Shown: positions 33,610-41,663 of the stretch, in pieces | How the letters are laid out: the number at the start of each line of letters is the position of its first letter | Numbering within the stretch: the first letter of the stretch is position 1 | Origin: Paraburkholderia kirstenboschensis | Lineage (GTDB): Bacteria; Pseudomonadota; Gammaproteobacteria; Burkholderiales; Burkholderiaceae | Direction of reading: 5' to 3' | DNA length: 64,000 nt | NCBI RefSeq assembly: GCF_904848585.1 | Contig: NZ_CAJHCR010000001.1 | Location: forward strand, 310,001-374,000 | Notes under the pieces: model-generated | What the model was told of the DNA's origin: nothing | The model's input: only the letters and a program-made list of their open reading frames with translations | The model's database searches: none | Made by a program: the position numbers and the translations under genes

Positions 33610-34790
33610 AAGCGCCACCAGTTTATTTGCACGCACTCGGCATGATCAACGCGCTCGGCGGCGACCTCGAAAGCATCGTGCCGGCACTCGCCGCGAACCA
33701 CGCGCGAGGCATGGCGGCCGTGCATACCGGCATCGGCGACGCGTTTGTCGGCAGCGTATTGGCGCCGCTCGATCTCGCTCCTCCGGCCGATCTCGCGCGC
33801 TACGACTGCCGCAATAACCGCTTGCTGCTGGCCGCCCTCGCGCAGATCGCGCCTGCTGTCGACGCGGCGCGCGAGCGCTATGGCGCGCATCGGATCGGCG
33901 TGGTGCTCGGCACCAGCACATCCGGTATCGAAGCGGCTGAAGCGGCGTTCGTCTATCAGGCGCAAGCGGGCGACTTGCCGCCGAACTTCAACTACCGGCA
34001 GATGGAAATCGGCACGGCCGCGCCGTTCGCGGCGGCGGCACTCGGCCTGAAGGGTCCCGCGTTCACGATCTCGACGGCCTGCACGTCGAGCGCGAAAGCG
34101 TTCGCGTCGGCCCGGCGTCTGCTGCAATTGCAACTGTGCGATGCGGTGGTGGTGGGCGGTGTCGATTCATTGTGCGAATTGACGGTGCAAGGCTTTGCGT
34201 CGCTCGAATCGACCAGCGGCGCGCGCACCAATCCGATGAGCCGCAACCGTTGCGGCATCAATGTGGGCGAAGGCGCTGCGGTGTTTCTGATGAGCCGCGA
34301 CGAAGCGGCGGTGCGCCTGGCGGGTGTCGGCGAATCGAGTGACGCGCATCATATTTCAGCGCCCGATCCGCAAGGCGTGGGTGGAGAAATGGCGCTGCGC
34401 GAAGCAATCGCGGATGCGGACATCGTGCCGTCGTCTATCGGTTATGTGAATCTGCACGCCACGGCCACGCGCAAGAACGACGAGATGGAAGCGAACCTGA
34501 TGTCGCGCGTGTTCCCTGACGGCGTCGCGACGAGCGGCACGAAACCGCTGACCGGCCATCAACTGGGTGCGGCGGGCGCAACCGAACTCGGCTTCGCCTG
34601 GCTCACGCTCGCACGCGACGACGTTGCTCTGCCACGCCATATGTGGGACGGCGAAGCGGACCCCGCGCTGCCCGCGCTCGATCTCGTCGAAAGCGAACAG
34701 TTTTTGCCGCGCGGTGACGGCACTCAATACGTGATGAGCAACTCGTTTGCGTTCGGCGGCAGCAACGTCAGTCTGATTCTTGCACGGTGA
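33606..34790 (+). CDS. Beta-ketoacyl-ACP synthase (ApeO-type)
   Basis: 394 aa ketosynthase with the Cys-His-His triad: TACTSS (Cys about 159), LHATAT and TGHQLGAAGATE. The most likely partner of the cysteine-less chain-length factor at 22123. A strong AGGAGA precedes the ATG, which overlaps the exporter end by four bases. In conserved order it takes the position of ApeO, followed by dehydratase, ketoreductase and a second synthase. The ApeN-type lipoprotein often found before it is absent. Confidence 0.92.
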   Translation: MKAPPVYLHALGMINALGGDLESIVPALAANHARGMAAVHTGIGDAFVGSVLAPLDLAPPADLARYDCRNNRLLLAALAQIAPAVDAARERYGAHRIGVVLGTSTSGIEAAEAAFVYQAQAGDLPPNFNYRQMEIGTAAPFAAAALGLKGPAFTISTACTSSAKAFASARRLLQLQLCDAVVVGGVDSLCELTVQGFASLESTSGARTNPMSRNRCGINVGEGAAVFLMSRDEAAVRLAGVGESSDAHHISAPDPQGVGGEMALREAIADADIVPSSIGYVNLHATATRKNDEMEANLMSRVFPDGVATSGTKPLTGHQLGAAGATELGFAWLTLARDDVALPRHMWDGEADPALPALDLVESEQFLPRGDGTQYVMSNSFAFGGSNVSLILAR

Positions 34791-34796
34791 GGCGCG

Positions 34797-35282
34797 ATGA
34801 ACTCGACACGAAGCATTGACGAACTGCTGCAGCAACCTATCGAAGCGATCATCCCGCATCGCGGCACCATGCTGCTGATCGACGCCGTCACCGCGTTCGA
34901 CGAAGAGACACTGAGTGCGCGCGCAAGCGTGCATGCCGATGCATGGTATGCGGACGCGCAAGGCGGGATGCCTGCGTGGATCGGCATCGAATTGATGGCG
35001 CAGTCGATCGCCGCGCACGTCGCGTTGCTCGCCATGCGTGGCGGCGGCCGCGCGCGGCCCGGCGTGCTGCTCGGTTCGCGCAGCTACAAGGCGCTGCAAC
35101 CGTCGTTCGCGCGCGGCGCGCAATTGCTGATTCGCGCAACGGAATTGCTGCGCAGCGACGAAGGCCACGGCGCATACGAATGCACGATTCATCATGACGA
35201 CGTGTGTTGCGCGGAGGCGGTGATCAAGGTATTCCAGCCGTCCGATTTTCAGTCATTCATTGAAGGGAGTTTCAGTTCATGA
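34797..35282 (+). CDS. Hotdog-fold 3-hydroxyacyl-ACP dehydratase subunit (ApeP-type)
   Basis: 161 aa. It starts with IPHRGTMLLIDAV (conserved His of FabZ-like folds) and WIGIELMAQSIAAHVAL. ApeP of Xenorhabdus works as a heterodimer with ApeI; here the partner would be the dehydratase domain fused to the ACP synthetase at 24937. Overlaps the next gene by four bases. Confidence 0.88.
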   Translation: MNSTRSIDELLQQPIEAIIPHRGTMLLIDAVTAFDEETLSARASVHADAWYADAQGGMPAWIGIELMAQSIAAHVALLAMRGGGRARPGVLLGSRSYKALQPSFARGAQLLIRATELLRSDEGHGAYECTIHHDDVCCAEAVIKVFQPSDFQSFIEGSFSS

Positions 35283-36004
35283 GCCGGCGTGTTCTCGTTA
35301 CCGGCGCAAGCCGCGGCATTGGCCGCGCGATTGCGTACCAGTTGGCCGCCGACGGCTTCGCAGTATCCGTGCACTGCCGCACGGGGCGCGCTGAAGCCGA
35401 GGCAGTGGCGACGGGCATCGCCGCACAGGGCGGCACTGCGCGCGTGCTGCAATTCGACGTGCGCGAGCGCGCGGTGTGCCGCGATGTGCTTGAAACCGAT
35501 GTCGCGGCGAACGGTCCGTACTACGGCATCGTGTGCAGCGCCGGCGTGACGCGGGACGCCGCGTTCCCCGCGCTCACCGAAGAAGACTGGGACGTCGTGA
35601 TCGAAACCGGTCTCGACTCGTTCTATAACGTCGTTCATCCGCTGACCATGCCGATGGTGCGTGCCCGCAACGGCGGGCGCATCGTCACTATCGCGTCCGT
35701 ATCCGGCGTGATGGGCAACCGCGGCCAGGTCAACTACAGCGCGGCAAAGGCGGGCCTGATCGGCGCGACCAAAGCGCTCGCGGTGGAACTCGCGACGCGC
35801 AACATCACCGTCAACTGCGTGGCGCCCGGCCTTATCGAAACCGGCATGCTCGACGAGATGCCGCTCGAACACGCATTGAGGACGGTGCCGATGAACCGCG
35901 TCGGCCAGCCTGCCGAGGTCGCGTCCGTGGTCAGCTTCCTGATGTCGGATGCGGCCTCGTACGTGACTCGTCAGGTGATCGGCGTCAACGGCGGGATGGT
36001 CTGA
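35279..36004 (+). CDS. 3-ketoacyl-ACP reductase, FabG-like SDR (ApeQ-type)
   Basis: 241-aa short-chain dehydrogenase: NADPH site VTGASRGIGRAIA, Ser-Tyr-Lys catalytic set in SVSGVMGNRGQVNYSAAKAG, and the C-terminal GQPAEVASVVSFLMSDAASYVT. Reduces the beta-keto group in each elongation round. ATGA overlaps with both neighbours. Confidence 0.93.
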   Translation: MSRRVLVTGASRGIGRAIAYQLAADGFAVSVHCRTGRAEAEAVATGIAAQGGTARVLQFDVRERAVCRDVLETDVAANGPYYGIVCSAGVTRDAAFPALTEEDWDVVIETGLDSFYNVVHPLTMPMVRARNGGRIVTIASVSGVMGNRGQVNYSAAKAGLIGATKALAVELATRNITVNCVAPGLIETGMLDEMPLEHALRTVPMNRVGQPAEVASVVSFLMSDAASYVTRQVIGVNGGMV

Positions 36005-37230
36005 TGAAGCGAGTCGTCATTACCGGCATGGGCGGCGTCACGGCGCTCGGCGATAGCTGGGACGCAATCGAAGCGCGTCTGAAAAGCGGCGTGAACGCGG
36101 TGCGGCGCATGCCCGAGTGGGACTACTTCGAATCGTTGCATACGCGGCTCGCATGTCCGTTGCCGCAGTTCGTCACGCCCGCGCACTATCCGCGCAAGAA
36201 GACGCGTTCGATGGGCCTCGTGTCGATGTATTCGGTGCGGGCAAGCGAACTCGCGCTCGCGGATGCGGGCCTTGCCGACGACGCGAGCATCAAGGACGGC
36301 CGCATGGGCGTCGCGTACGGCTCGTCGTCCGGTTCGGTGCAGCCGATCCGCGCGTTCGGCACGATGCTCGAAACCGGCTCGATGAGCGACGTCACGTCGA
36401 ACAGTTACGTGCAGATGATGCCGCACACGACGGCCGTCAACGTCAGCCTCTTCTGGGATCTGAAAGGGCGGATCATTCCCACCTCGTGCGCATGCGCGTC
36501 GGGCAGCCAGGCCATCGGCTACGCGTATGAAGCGATTCAGACCGGCAAGCAGACGCTGATGCTGGCGGGCGGCGCGGAAGAATTGTCGGGTCCGGCGGTC
36601 GCCGTATTCGATACGTTGTACGCAACCAGCACGCGCAACGACGAGCCTCATCTGACGCCGCGTCCCTTCGATGCCGCGCGCGACGGCCTCGTGGTCGGCG
36701 AAGGCGCGGCCACGCTCGTGCTCGAGGAGTACGAGCATGCGGTGGCGCGCGGTGCGCGGATTCACGCGGAGATTGTGGGCTTCGGCTGCAACTCGGACGG
36801 CGCGCATATGACGCAGCCCACTGCCGAAACCATGGCGCTTGCGATGCAGCTTGCGCTGAAAGACGCAGCGCTTGCGCCTGAAGCGATCGAATATGTGAAC
36901 GCGCATGGCACGTCGACGGATCGCGGCGATATCGCGGAGAGCCACGCGACCGCGCAGACATTCGGCGAGCGCATGCCGATCAGTTCGCTCAAGAGCTATG
37001 TGGGCCACACGCTGGGCGCGTGCGGCGCGCTCGAAGCCTGGTGGACCATCGAGATGATGAAGCGCAACTGGTACGCGCCCACGCTGAATCTGCGTGACGT
37101 GGACCCGGCCTGTGCGCCGCTCGATTACATCGTCGGCGCGGGACGCGAGATCGACGCGGAACTGGTGATGAGCAACAACTTCGCGTTCGGCGGGATCAAC
37201 ACGTCGCTTATTTTCAGGCGCGTTCGATGA
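36004..37230 (+). CDS. FabF-like beta-ketoacyl-ACP synthase (ApeR-type)
   Basis: 408 aa; MKRVVITGMGGVTALGDSW start, active-site Cys in CACASGS (about 164), His in NAHGTST and VGHTLGACGALE, so catalytically complete. In the E. coli and Xenorhabdus loci the standalone ApeR handles first condensations. Overlaps the ketoreductase and the next ketosynthase by one and four bases. Confidence 0.93.
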   Translation: MKRVVITGMGGVTALGDSWDAIEARLKSGVNAVRRMPEWDYFESLHTRLACPLPQFVTPAHYPRKKTRSMGLVSMYSVRASELALADAGLADDASIKDGRMGVAYGSSSGSVQPIRAFGTMLETGSMSDVTSNSYVQMMPHTTAVNVSLFWDLKGRIIPTSCACASGSQAIGYAYEAIQTGKQTLMLAGGAEELSGPAVAVFDTLYATSTRNDEPHLTPRPFDAARDGLVVGEGAATLVLEEYEHAVARGARIHAEIVGFGCNSDGAHMTQPTAETMALAMQLALKDAALAPEAIEYVNAHGTSTDRGDIAESHATAQTFGERMPISSLKSYVGHTLGACGALEAWWTIEMMKRNWYAPTLNLRDVDPACAPLDYIVGAGREIDAELVMSNNFAFGGINTSLIFRRVR

Positions 37231-38465
37231 GCGTGGCGTTGCAACGCGTGGTCGTCACCGGCATGGGCATCGTGTCGTGCCTCGGCAATTCGCTCGACGA
37301 AGTGTCGGCTGCATTGCGCGCGGGTAAGTCGCGCATCGAACGAATCGAAGCATGGCGCGAGCGCGGCTTTGCGTCGCAAGTCGCAGGCGTTGCGTCGGTC
37401 GCGAAGGAAGCGCCTTTCGAGCGCAAGCTTGAGCGCTTCATGGGCGATACCGCGCGCTTTGCTTGCCATGCCGCGCGCAAGGCCATCGACGATGCCGGGC
37501 TCGACGCCGCCATGCTGCGCTCGCCGCTTGCCGGCACCGTGATCGGCTCGGGCGTCGGCACGATGTCGAGCTACGACACGGCGATGAACATTGCGAACAC
37601 GCGCGGCGTCGATAAAGTGCCGCCTTACACGGTGCCGCATGCAATGAGCAGCACTGCGTCCGCGAACGTCGCGCAGGTGTTCGGGCTCGAAGGCGTCAGC
37701 TATTCGCCGTCGTCGGCATGCACGACTTCCTCGCTCGCAATCGGTCAGGCGATGCAACTGATTCAGACCGGCCGCCAGCAGATCGTGCTCGCGGGCGGTA
37801 GCGAGTCGCTGCACGACAACATGACGCTGATGTTCGATTCGATGGGCGCGTTGTCGCGCCGCTCCAACGACACGCCCGAGCGCGCGTCGCGTCCTTACGA
37901 TACGGCGCGTGACGGTTTCGTGATCGCGTCGGGCGGCGGCGTGCTCGTGCTTGAAGCGCTTGACCACGCATTGGCGCGGGGCGCGCGCATCTACGCGGAA
38001 CTCACGGGGTTCGGCGACTGCACGGACGCAGGCATGGTCACTCCGCGCGCGGCAGGCATCGCACGCGCCATGCGCGGCGCGCTGGACGAAGCGGGCAAGC
38101 GTCCGGACTACATCAACACACATGCGCCTTCCACGCCGCTTGGCGACGTCGAAGAACTGCATGCGTTGAGGCAGGTGTTTGGCGCCGCATCGGAGCGAGG
38201 CGTGCCCGCGTTTTCGTCGACCAAGGGCATGACCGGGCATCCGCTTGGCGCATGCGGCGCACACGAGGCGATCTATACGTTGCTGATGATGCGCGACGGG
38301 TTTATCGCAGGCACCACGGGGATAGATTCAGTAGAGCCGGAAATCGACGGCATGCCGCTCGTGCGTGAGACGCGAGGCGCGCGCATCGGCACGGCGATGT
38401 CGGTGTCATTCGGCTTCGGCGGAAGTTGCGCGAGCTTGATGTTCGAGGCATGGCAGGGCGGCTGA
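37227..38465 (+). CDS. Third beta-ketoacyl-ACP synthase (FabF-like)
   Basis: 412 aa with MSVALQRVVVTGMGIVSCLG start, Cys in SACTTSS (about 165), His in TGHPLGACGAHE; the first His motif reads NTHAPST instead of the usual NAHGTST. It would be an extra synthase beyond the ApeO and ApeR types, perhaps for a different starter or for fatty acyl anchoring. It overlaps the previous gene by four bases (ATGA) and is the last gene of the tightly overlapped block. Confidence 0.92.
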   Translation: MSVALQRVVVTGMGIVSCLGNSLDEVSAALRAGKSRIERIEAWRERGFASQVAGVASVAKEAPFERKLERFMGDTARFACHAARKAIDDAGLDAAMLRSPLAGTVIGSGVGTMSSYDTAMNIANTRGVDKVPPYTVPHAMSSTASANVAQVFGLEGVSYSPSSACTTSSLAIGQAMQLIQTGRQQIVLAGGSESLHDNMTLMFDSMGALSRRSNDTPERASRPYDTARDGFVIASGGGVLVLEALDHALARGARIYAELTGFGDCTDAGMVTPRAAGIARAMRGALDEAGKRPDYINTHAPSTPLGDVEELHALRQVFGAASERGVPAFSSTKGMTGHPLGACGAHEAIYTLLMMRDGFIAGTTGIDSVEPEIDGMPLVRETRGARIGTAMSVSFGFGGSCASLMFEAWQGG

Positions 38466-38499
38466 AACGGCCGCGATTTTAAAAACGAGGGTGATAAAA

Positions 38500-38922
38500 A
38501 TGAAAAGAACATTGGTGCTGGGCGCATTGACGATTGCAGCGGCGACACTGACGGGTTGTGCGACGCAGGTGAAGTCGCTGCCGCTCGCGGCCGCAGGCGG
38601 TGAATCGCGCGGCGGCGTGCCCGTGTATTTCGGCGAGCAGAGCCATCCGGCCGTGAAGCGCGGGCTGGGCGACGTCTCGTACTCGGTGCGCATCGCGCGC
38701 AAGGTCGCGGGTCCCGACGACGCATGCCGCGAGGCGCTCGCCGAAGCGATCGGCAAGCTTCGCGCCGCGGCGCGCGAGCGCAATGCGAATGCGGTGATCG
38801 ATGTGACGACGCGCTTTCACAGCAGTGAGAGCAATTCGTCCAGCGAGTTCACTTGCGGCGTGAGCCCGAGCGCCGCCGCGATCGCGATCAGTGGCCGGCT
38901 CGCTGTGCTCGAGGCGAACTGA
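38500..38922 (+). CDS. Putative lipoprotein, secreted protein pair member 1
   Basis: 140 aa; lipoprotein signal with LTGC (Cys about 20). The mature part has VPVYFGEQSHPAVKRG, a central Cys (DDACREAL), RNANAVIDVTT and a late SEFTCG. The gene at 38981 shows the same pattern, so the two are paralogues. Proteins of this type are frequent in aryl polyene clusters and are often labelled excinuclease without basis. Function unknown. GAGG lies ahead of the ATG; GTG at 38491 is an alternative start. Confidence 0.8.
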   Translation: MKRTLVLGALTIAAATLTGCATQVKSLPLAAAGGESRGGVPVYFGEQSHPAVKRGLGDVSYSVRIARKVAGPDDACREALAEAIGKLRAAARERNANAVIDVTTRFHSSESNSSSEFTCGVSPSAAAIAISGRLAVLEAN

Positions 38923-38980
38923 ACTGTAGGGCAGTGGATGCGGGAATCGTAAAACTCACAACAACCACGAAGGAGTATCA

Positions 38981-39424
38981 ATGAAACGTCATCTGATATT
39001 TGTCACACTCGCCGCTTCATTTTCGATGCTGAGCGCCGCACCGGCTTTTGCGCGGGACTCGGTGGGTACCTATCCGATCAACGAAGCGTTGCATAGCGAG
39101 CCGGGCAAGGTCGGCGACGACATCCCGCTGTATTTCGCGGGTCAGCGGCATCCGGCCGTCGCGAAAACGATCGGCGAGTTTGCGACGAACAAGAAGACCA
39201 ACGCGTTCGGCAAGAGCGACGAGGCGGCATGCCAGCATGTGTTCCTGTCGGCGGTGATCGAGTTGCAGGATCGCGCGCGCAAGGAAGGCGGCAACGCGGT
39301 GATCAACATCAAGAGCAACTACAAGAACGAAGTGCGCGAAAGCGCGACCGAGTTCACCTGCGGCGCGGGTGCCGTGATTGCGGGCGTCGCGTTGAAGGGC
39401 GATGTGGTCACGCTGCGCAAGTAA
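38981..39424 (+). CDS. Putative periplasmic protein, secreted protein pair member 2
   Basis: 147 aa with a Sec signal peptide (cleavage after APAFA-RD). Shares with the preceding gene the pattern IPLYFAGQRHPAVAKT, a central Cys (DEAACQHV), GGNAVINIKSNY and TEFTCGAG; the two Cys could form a disulfide. It is soluble in the periplasm, while its paralogue is lipidated. GAAGGAG precedes the ATG. Function unknown; position suggests a role in polyene transport or anchoring. Confidence 0.82.
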   Translation: MKRHLIFVTLAASFSMLSAAPAFARDSVGTYPINEALHSEPGKVGDDIPLYFAGQRHPAVAKTIGEFATNKKTNAFGKSDEAACQHVFLSAVIELQDRARKEGGNAVINIKSNYKNEVRESATEFTCGAGAVIAGVALKGDVVTLRK

Positions 39425-39440
39425 CGCAACCTGAGCCGAC

Positions 39441-40169
39441 TCAGGCGGTCTTCACCGCCGCGACATTGACGAGCGTCTCACGGCGCTTGCCTGGTTGCGG
39501 ACGGTAAAGGCCGAGCCGTTCGAGCAGACCGAAGTCTTTCGCGCGGCTCCACCAGAGATACGGCAGGGATACGTTGCGTTCGGTAAAGCTGAAGCCGCCG
39601 CGACGAATCATGTCGAGATAGCCGTCCGCGCTTTTTTGCACGTGCATTGGATGGCGAAACAGCAGCCGGATCACCCACGACCTGATGTACGCGTCGGTGG
39701 ATTCGGCGAACAGCAGCACGCCGCCAGGCTTCAACACGCGGCGGAACTCGGCGAGCGCGCGGTCCTGCTCGACGAGATGATGGAAAGTCTGATGACAGAA
39801 CACGATGTCTGCGCTCGCATCGGGCAGCGGCAGCGCCGCACAGTCGCCGTGCAGCAACTCGATGTCGGCGACCTTGTCGCGGCAGGCGTTGGCCGCATTG
39901 GCGGCGAGCGCAAGCGACGGTTCGTGATAGTCGATGCCGACGATGCGGCGCGGCTCGAACGCATCGGCAAGCAGGCGAAACGAAATGCCTTGTCCGCAGC
40001 CTACGTCGACGATGACGGGCGCTGCGGGCAACGGCGTATCGATCAGGCGCTTGAGGTCGTTGATCGCGACGCGCAACACATGGTGTTCCCATGTGTGAGT
40101 ACGCAGGAACCAGATTCCAAATGCCGTTTCCGGCACGAAAGGCACGCTGGAGGGTTGAGACGGCGACAC
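39441..40169 (-). CDS. Class I SAM-dependent methyltransferase
   Basis: 242 aa from the GTG at 40169 with GGGGAG six bases upstream. SAM-binding IVDVGCGQGISFRLL (about residue 50), VGIDYHEPSL, LLHGDCAALPLPDASADIV and LKPGGVLLF are the UbiE/COQ5-like motifs. Divergent from the flavoprotein at 40230 and placed within the polyene locus, so a candidate for O- or C-methylation of the aryl head. The frame stays open upstream but inside the flavoprotein gene. Confidence 0.9.
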   Translation of the reverse strand: MSPSQPSSVPFVPETAFGIWFLRTHTWEHHVLRVAINDLKRLIDTPLPAAPVIVDVGCGQGISFRLLADAFEPRRIVGIDYHEPSLALAANAANACRDKVADIELLHGDCAALPLPDASADIVFCHQTFHHLVEQDRALAEFRRVLKPGGVLLFAESTDAYIRSWVIRLLFRHPMHVQKSADGYLDMIRRGGFSFTERNVSLPYLWWSRAKDFGLLERLGLYRPQPGKRRETLVNVAAVKTA

Positions 40170-40229
40170 GCTGGACTCCCCGGTGAAATATTTATTGCTG
40201 TTAGAGATGCAATGTAACAGGACGTAAGG

Positions 40230-41543
40230 ATGCAGCGTAATGCTGCATCGGGCAAGCAAACGATTGAGGCGAACTTGAGTACACATGACATGAAGCACAC
40301 GGCGCAGCACACTGCCGTCGACGTCGCGATCATCGGCGCCGGTCCGGCCGGTGCAGTCGCGGCCGCGTTGCTGCGCAAAGCGGGCCGCTCGGTGCTCGTG
40401 TTGGAGCGCCAGCACTTTCCGCGTTTTTCGATTGGCGAAAGCCTGTTGCCGCAAAGCATGGCTTATCTGGAAGAAGCCGGCATGCTGCAAGCGGTGGTCG
40501 AGGCCGGGTTCCAGTACAAGAACGGTGCGCAGTTCGTGTATCGCGGCCAGTCGTCGTCGTTCGACTTCCGCGACAAGCACACGGCGGGATGGGGCACGAC
40601 GTATCAGGTCGAACGCGCGGTGTTCGACGAGATTCTGATTCGCTGCGCAGCGGAGCAGGGCGCGGACGTGCGCTTCGGGCATACGGTGCAGGCCGTGCAT
40701 ACGGGCGAGGGCACGGGCGCTGCGCCGCGCGTCGAGGTGATCGACGAGGCTGGTCATGCGTATCAGGTCGAAGCGCGTTTCATATTCGATGCAAGCGGCT
40801 TTGGCCGGGTGCTGCCGCGCCTGCTGAACCTGGAGGCGCCCACGCGCATGCCCACGCGCGCCGCGCTCTTTTCGCATGTGTATGACGGCCTGCCGCCGGG
40901 CGTCCACGACCGCAACAAGATTTGCGTGGCAACGCATCCCGAGCGCCGCGACGTGTGGTTCTGGATGATTCCGCTTGCGGGCGGACGGTCGTCGGTGGGT
41001 TGCGTCGCCGAGTCGAGTTTCCTCGACGTACCCGCAACGGAGCGCGAGCCGAAATTGCGCGCGCTGATCCAGAAGGAGCCGACGTTTAACCGGCTGATCG
41101 GCGACGCGCCGTTCCTGTTGCCTGTGCGGCATATTGGCGGCTATTCGGCGAACGTCGAGCGTCTGCACGGACCGGGTTATGCGCTGCTCGGCAACGCCGG
41201 CGAGTTTCTCGACCCGGTGTTCTCGTCGGGCGTGACGATCGCACTACGCTCGGCGCATCTGGCGGTGCAGACCTTGAACCGTCAACTGGACGGCGAGCAG
41301 GTCGACTGGTCCGCGAATTACGACATCCCCTTGCGCAAGGGCATCGATACATTCCGCGCGTTTGTCGAGCGCTGGTACACGGGCGAATTGCAGGACATCA
41401 TTTTCTATCCCGACCAGACACCGTCTATCCGCCGCATGATCAGCGCGGTGCTGGCGGGCTACGCGTGGGACGAATCGAACCCGTATGTCGCCGATCCTGT
41501 GCGCAGGCTCAATGCTTTGCATGAGGTCTGCACGCAGCGCTGA
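40230..41543 (+). CDS. FAD-dependent halogenase-like oxidoreductase
   Basis: 437 aa. N-terminal FAD motif IIGAGPAGAVAAALL, then FSIGESLLPQ, a Lys in FQYKNGAQFVYRG (about residue 97), where phenolic flavin-dependent halogenases keep their catalytic Lys, and WFWMIP (about 243), which satisfies the halogenase WxWxIP motif. C-terminal GNAGEFLDPVFSSG is the second FAD segment. Either a halogenase acting on the aryl head, as in the xanthomonadin pathway, or a related hydroxylase. AGGA lies seven bases before the ATG; a TTG at 40275 with GAGG upstream is an alternative. Confidence 0.87.
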   Translation: MQRNAASGKQTIEANLSTHDMKHTAQHTAVDVAIIGAGPAGAVAAALLRKAGRSVLVLERQHFPRFSIGESLLPQSMAYLEEAGMLQAVVEAGFQYKNGAQFVYRGQSSSFDFRDKHTAGWGTTYQVERAVFDEILIRCAAEQGADVRFGHTVQAVHTGEGTGAAPRVEVIDEAGHAYQVEARFIFDASGFGRVLPRLLNLEAPTRMPTRAALFSHVYDGLPPGVHDRNKICVATHPERRDVWFWMIPLAGGRSSVGCVAESSFLDVPATEREPKLRALIQKEPTFNRLIGDAPFLLPVRHIGGYSANVERLHGPGYALLGNAGEFLDPVFSSGVTIALRSAHLAVQTLNRQLDGEQVDWSANYDIPLRKGIDTFRAFVERWYTGELQDIIFYPDQTPSIRRMISAVLAGYAWDESNPYVADPVRRLNALHEVCTQR

Positions 41544-41581
41544 GTCCTCGCACGCGGGGCATGCACTGCATGCGGAAACTG

Positions 41582-41622
41582 AAACGGCGCTTCCTTGTCA
41601 TGCAAGGAAGCGCCGTTTTCAT
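41582..41622. terminator. Bidirectional terminator at the end of the polyene locus
   Basis: A 16-bp perfect inverted repeat (41582-41597 with 41603-41618) with loop TCATG and A/T tails on both sides, between the convergent flavoprotein and guaD genes. Confidence 0.9.
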
Positions 41623-41663
41623 TCAGAAGCAGCGACATACATCAGGCCACGTTCCAGCAGCGA

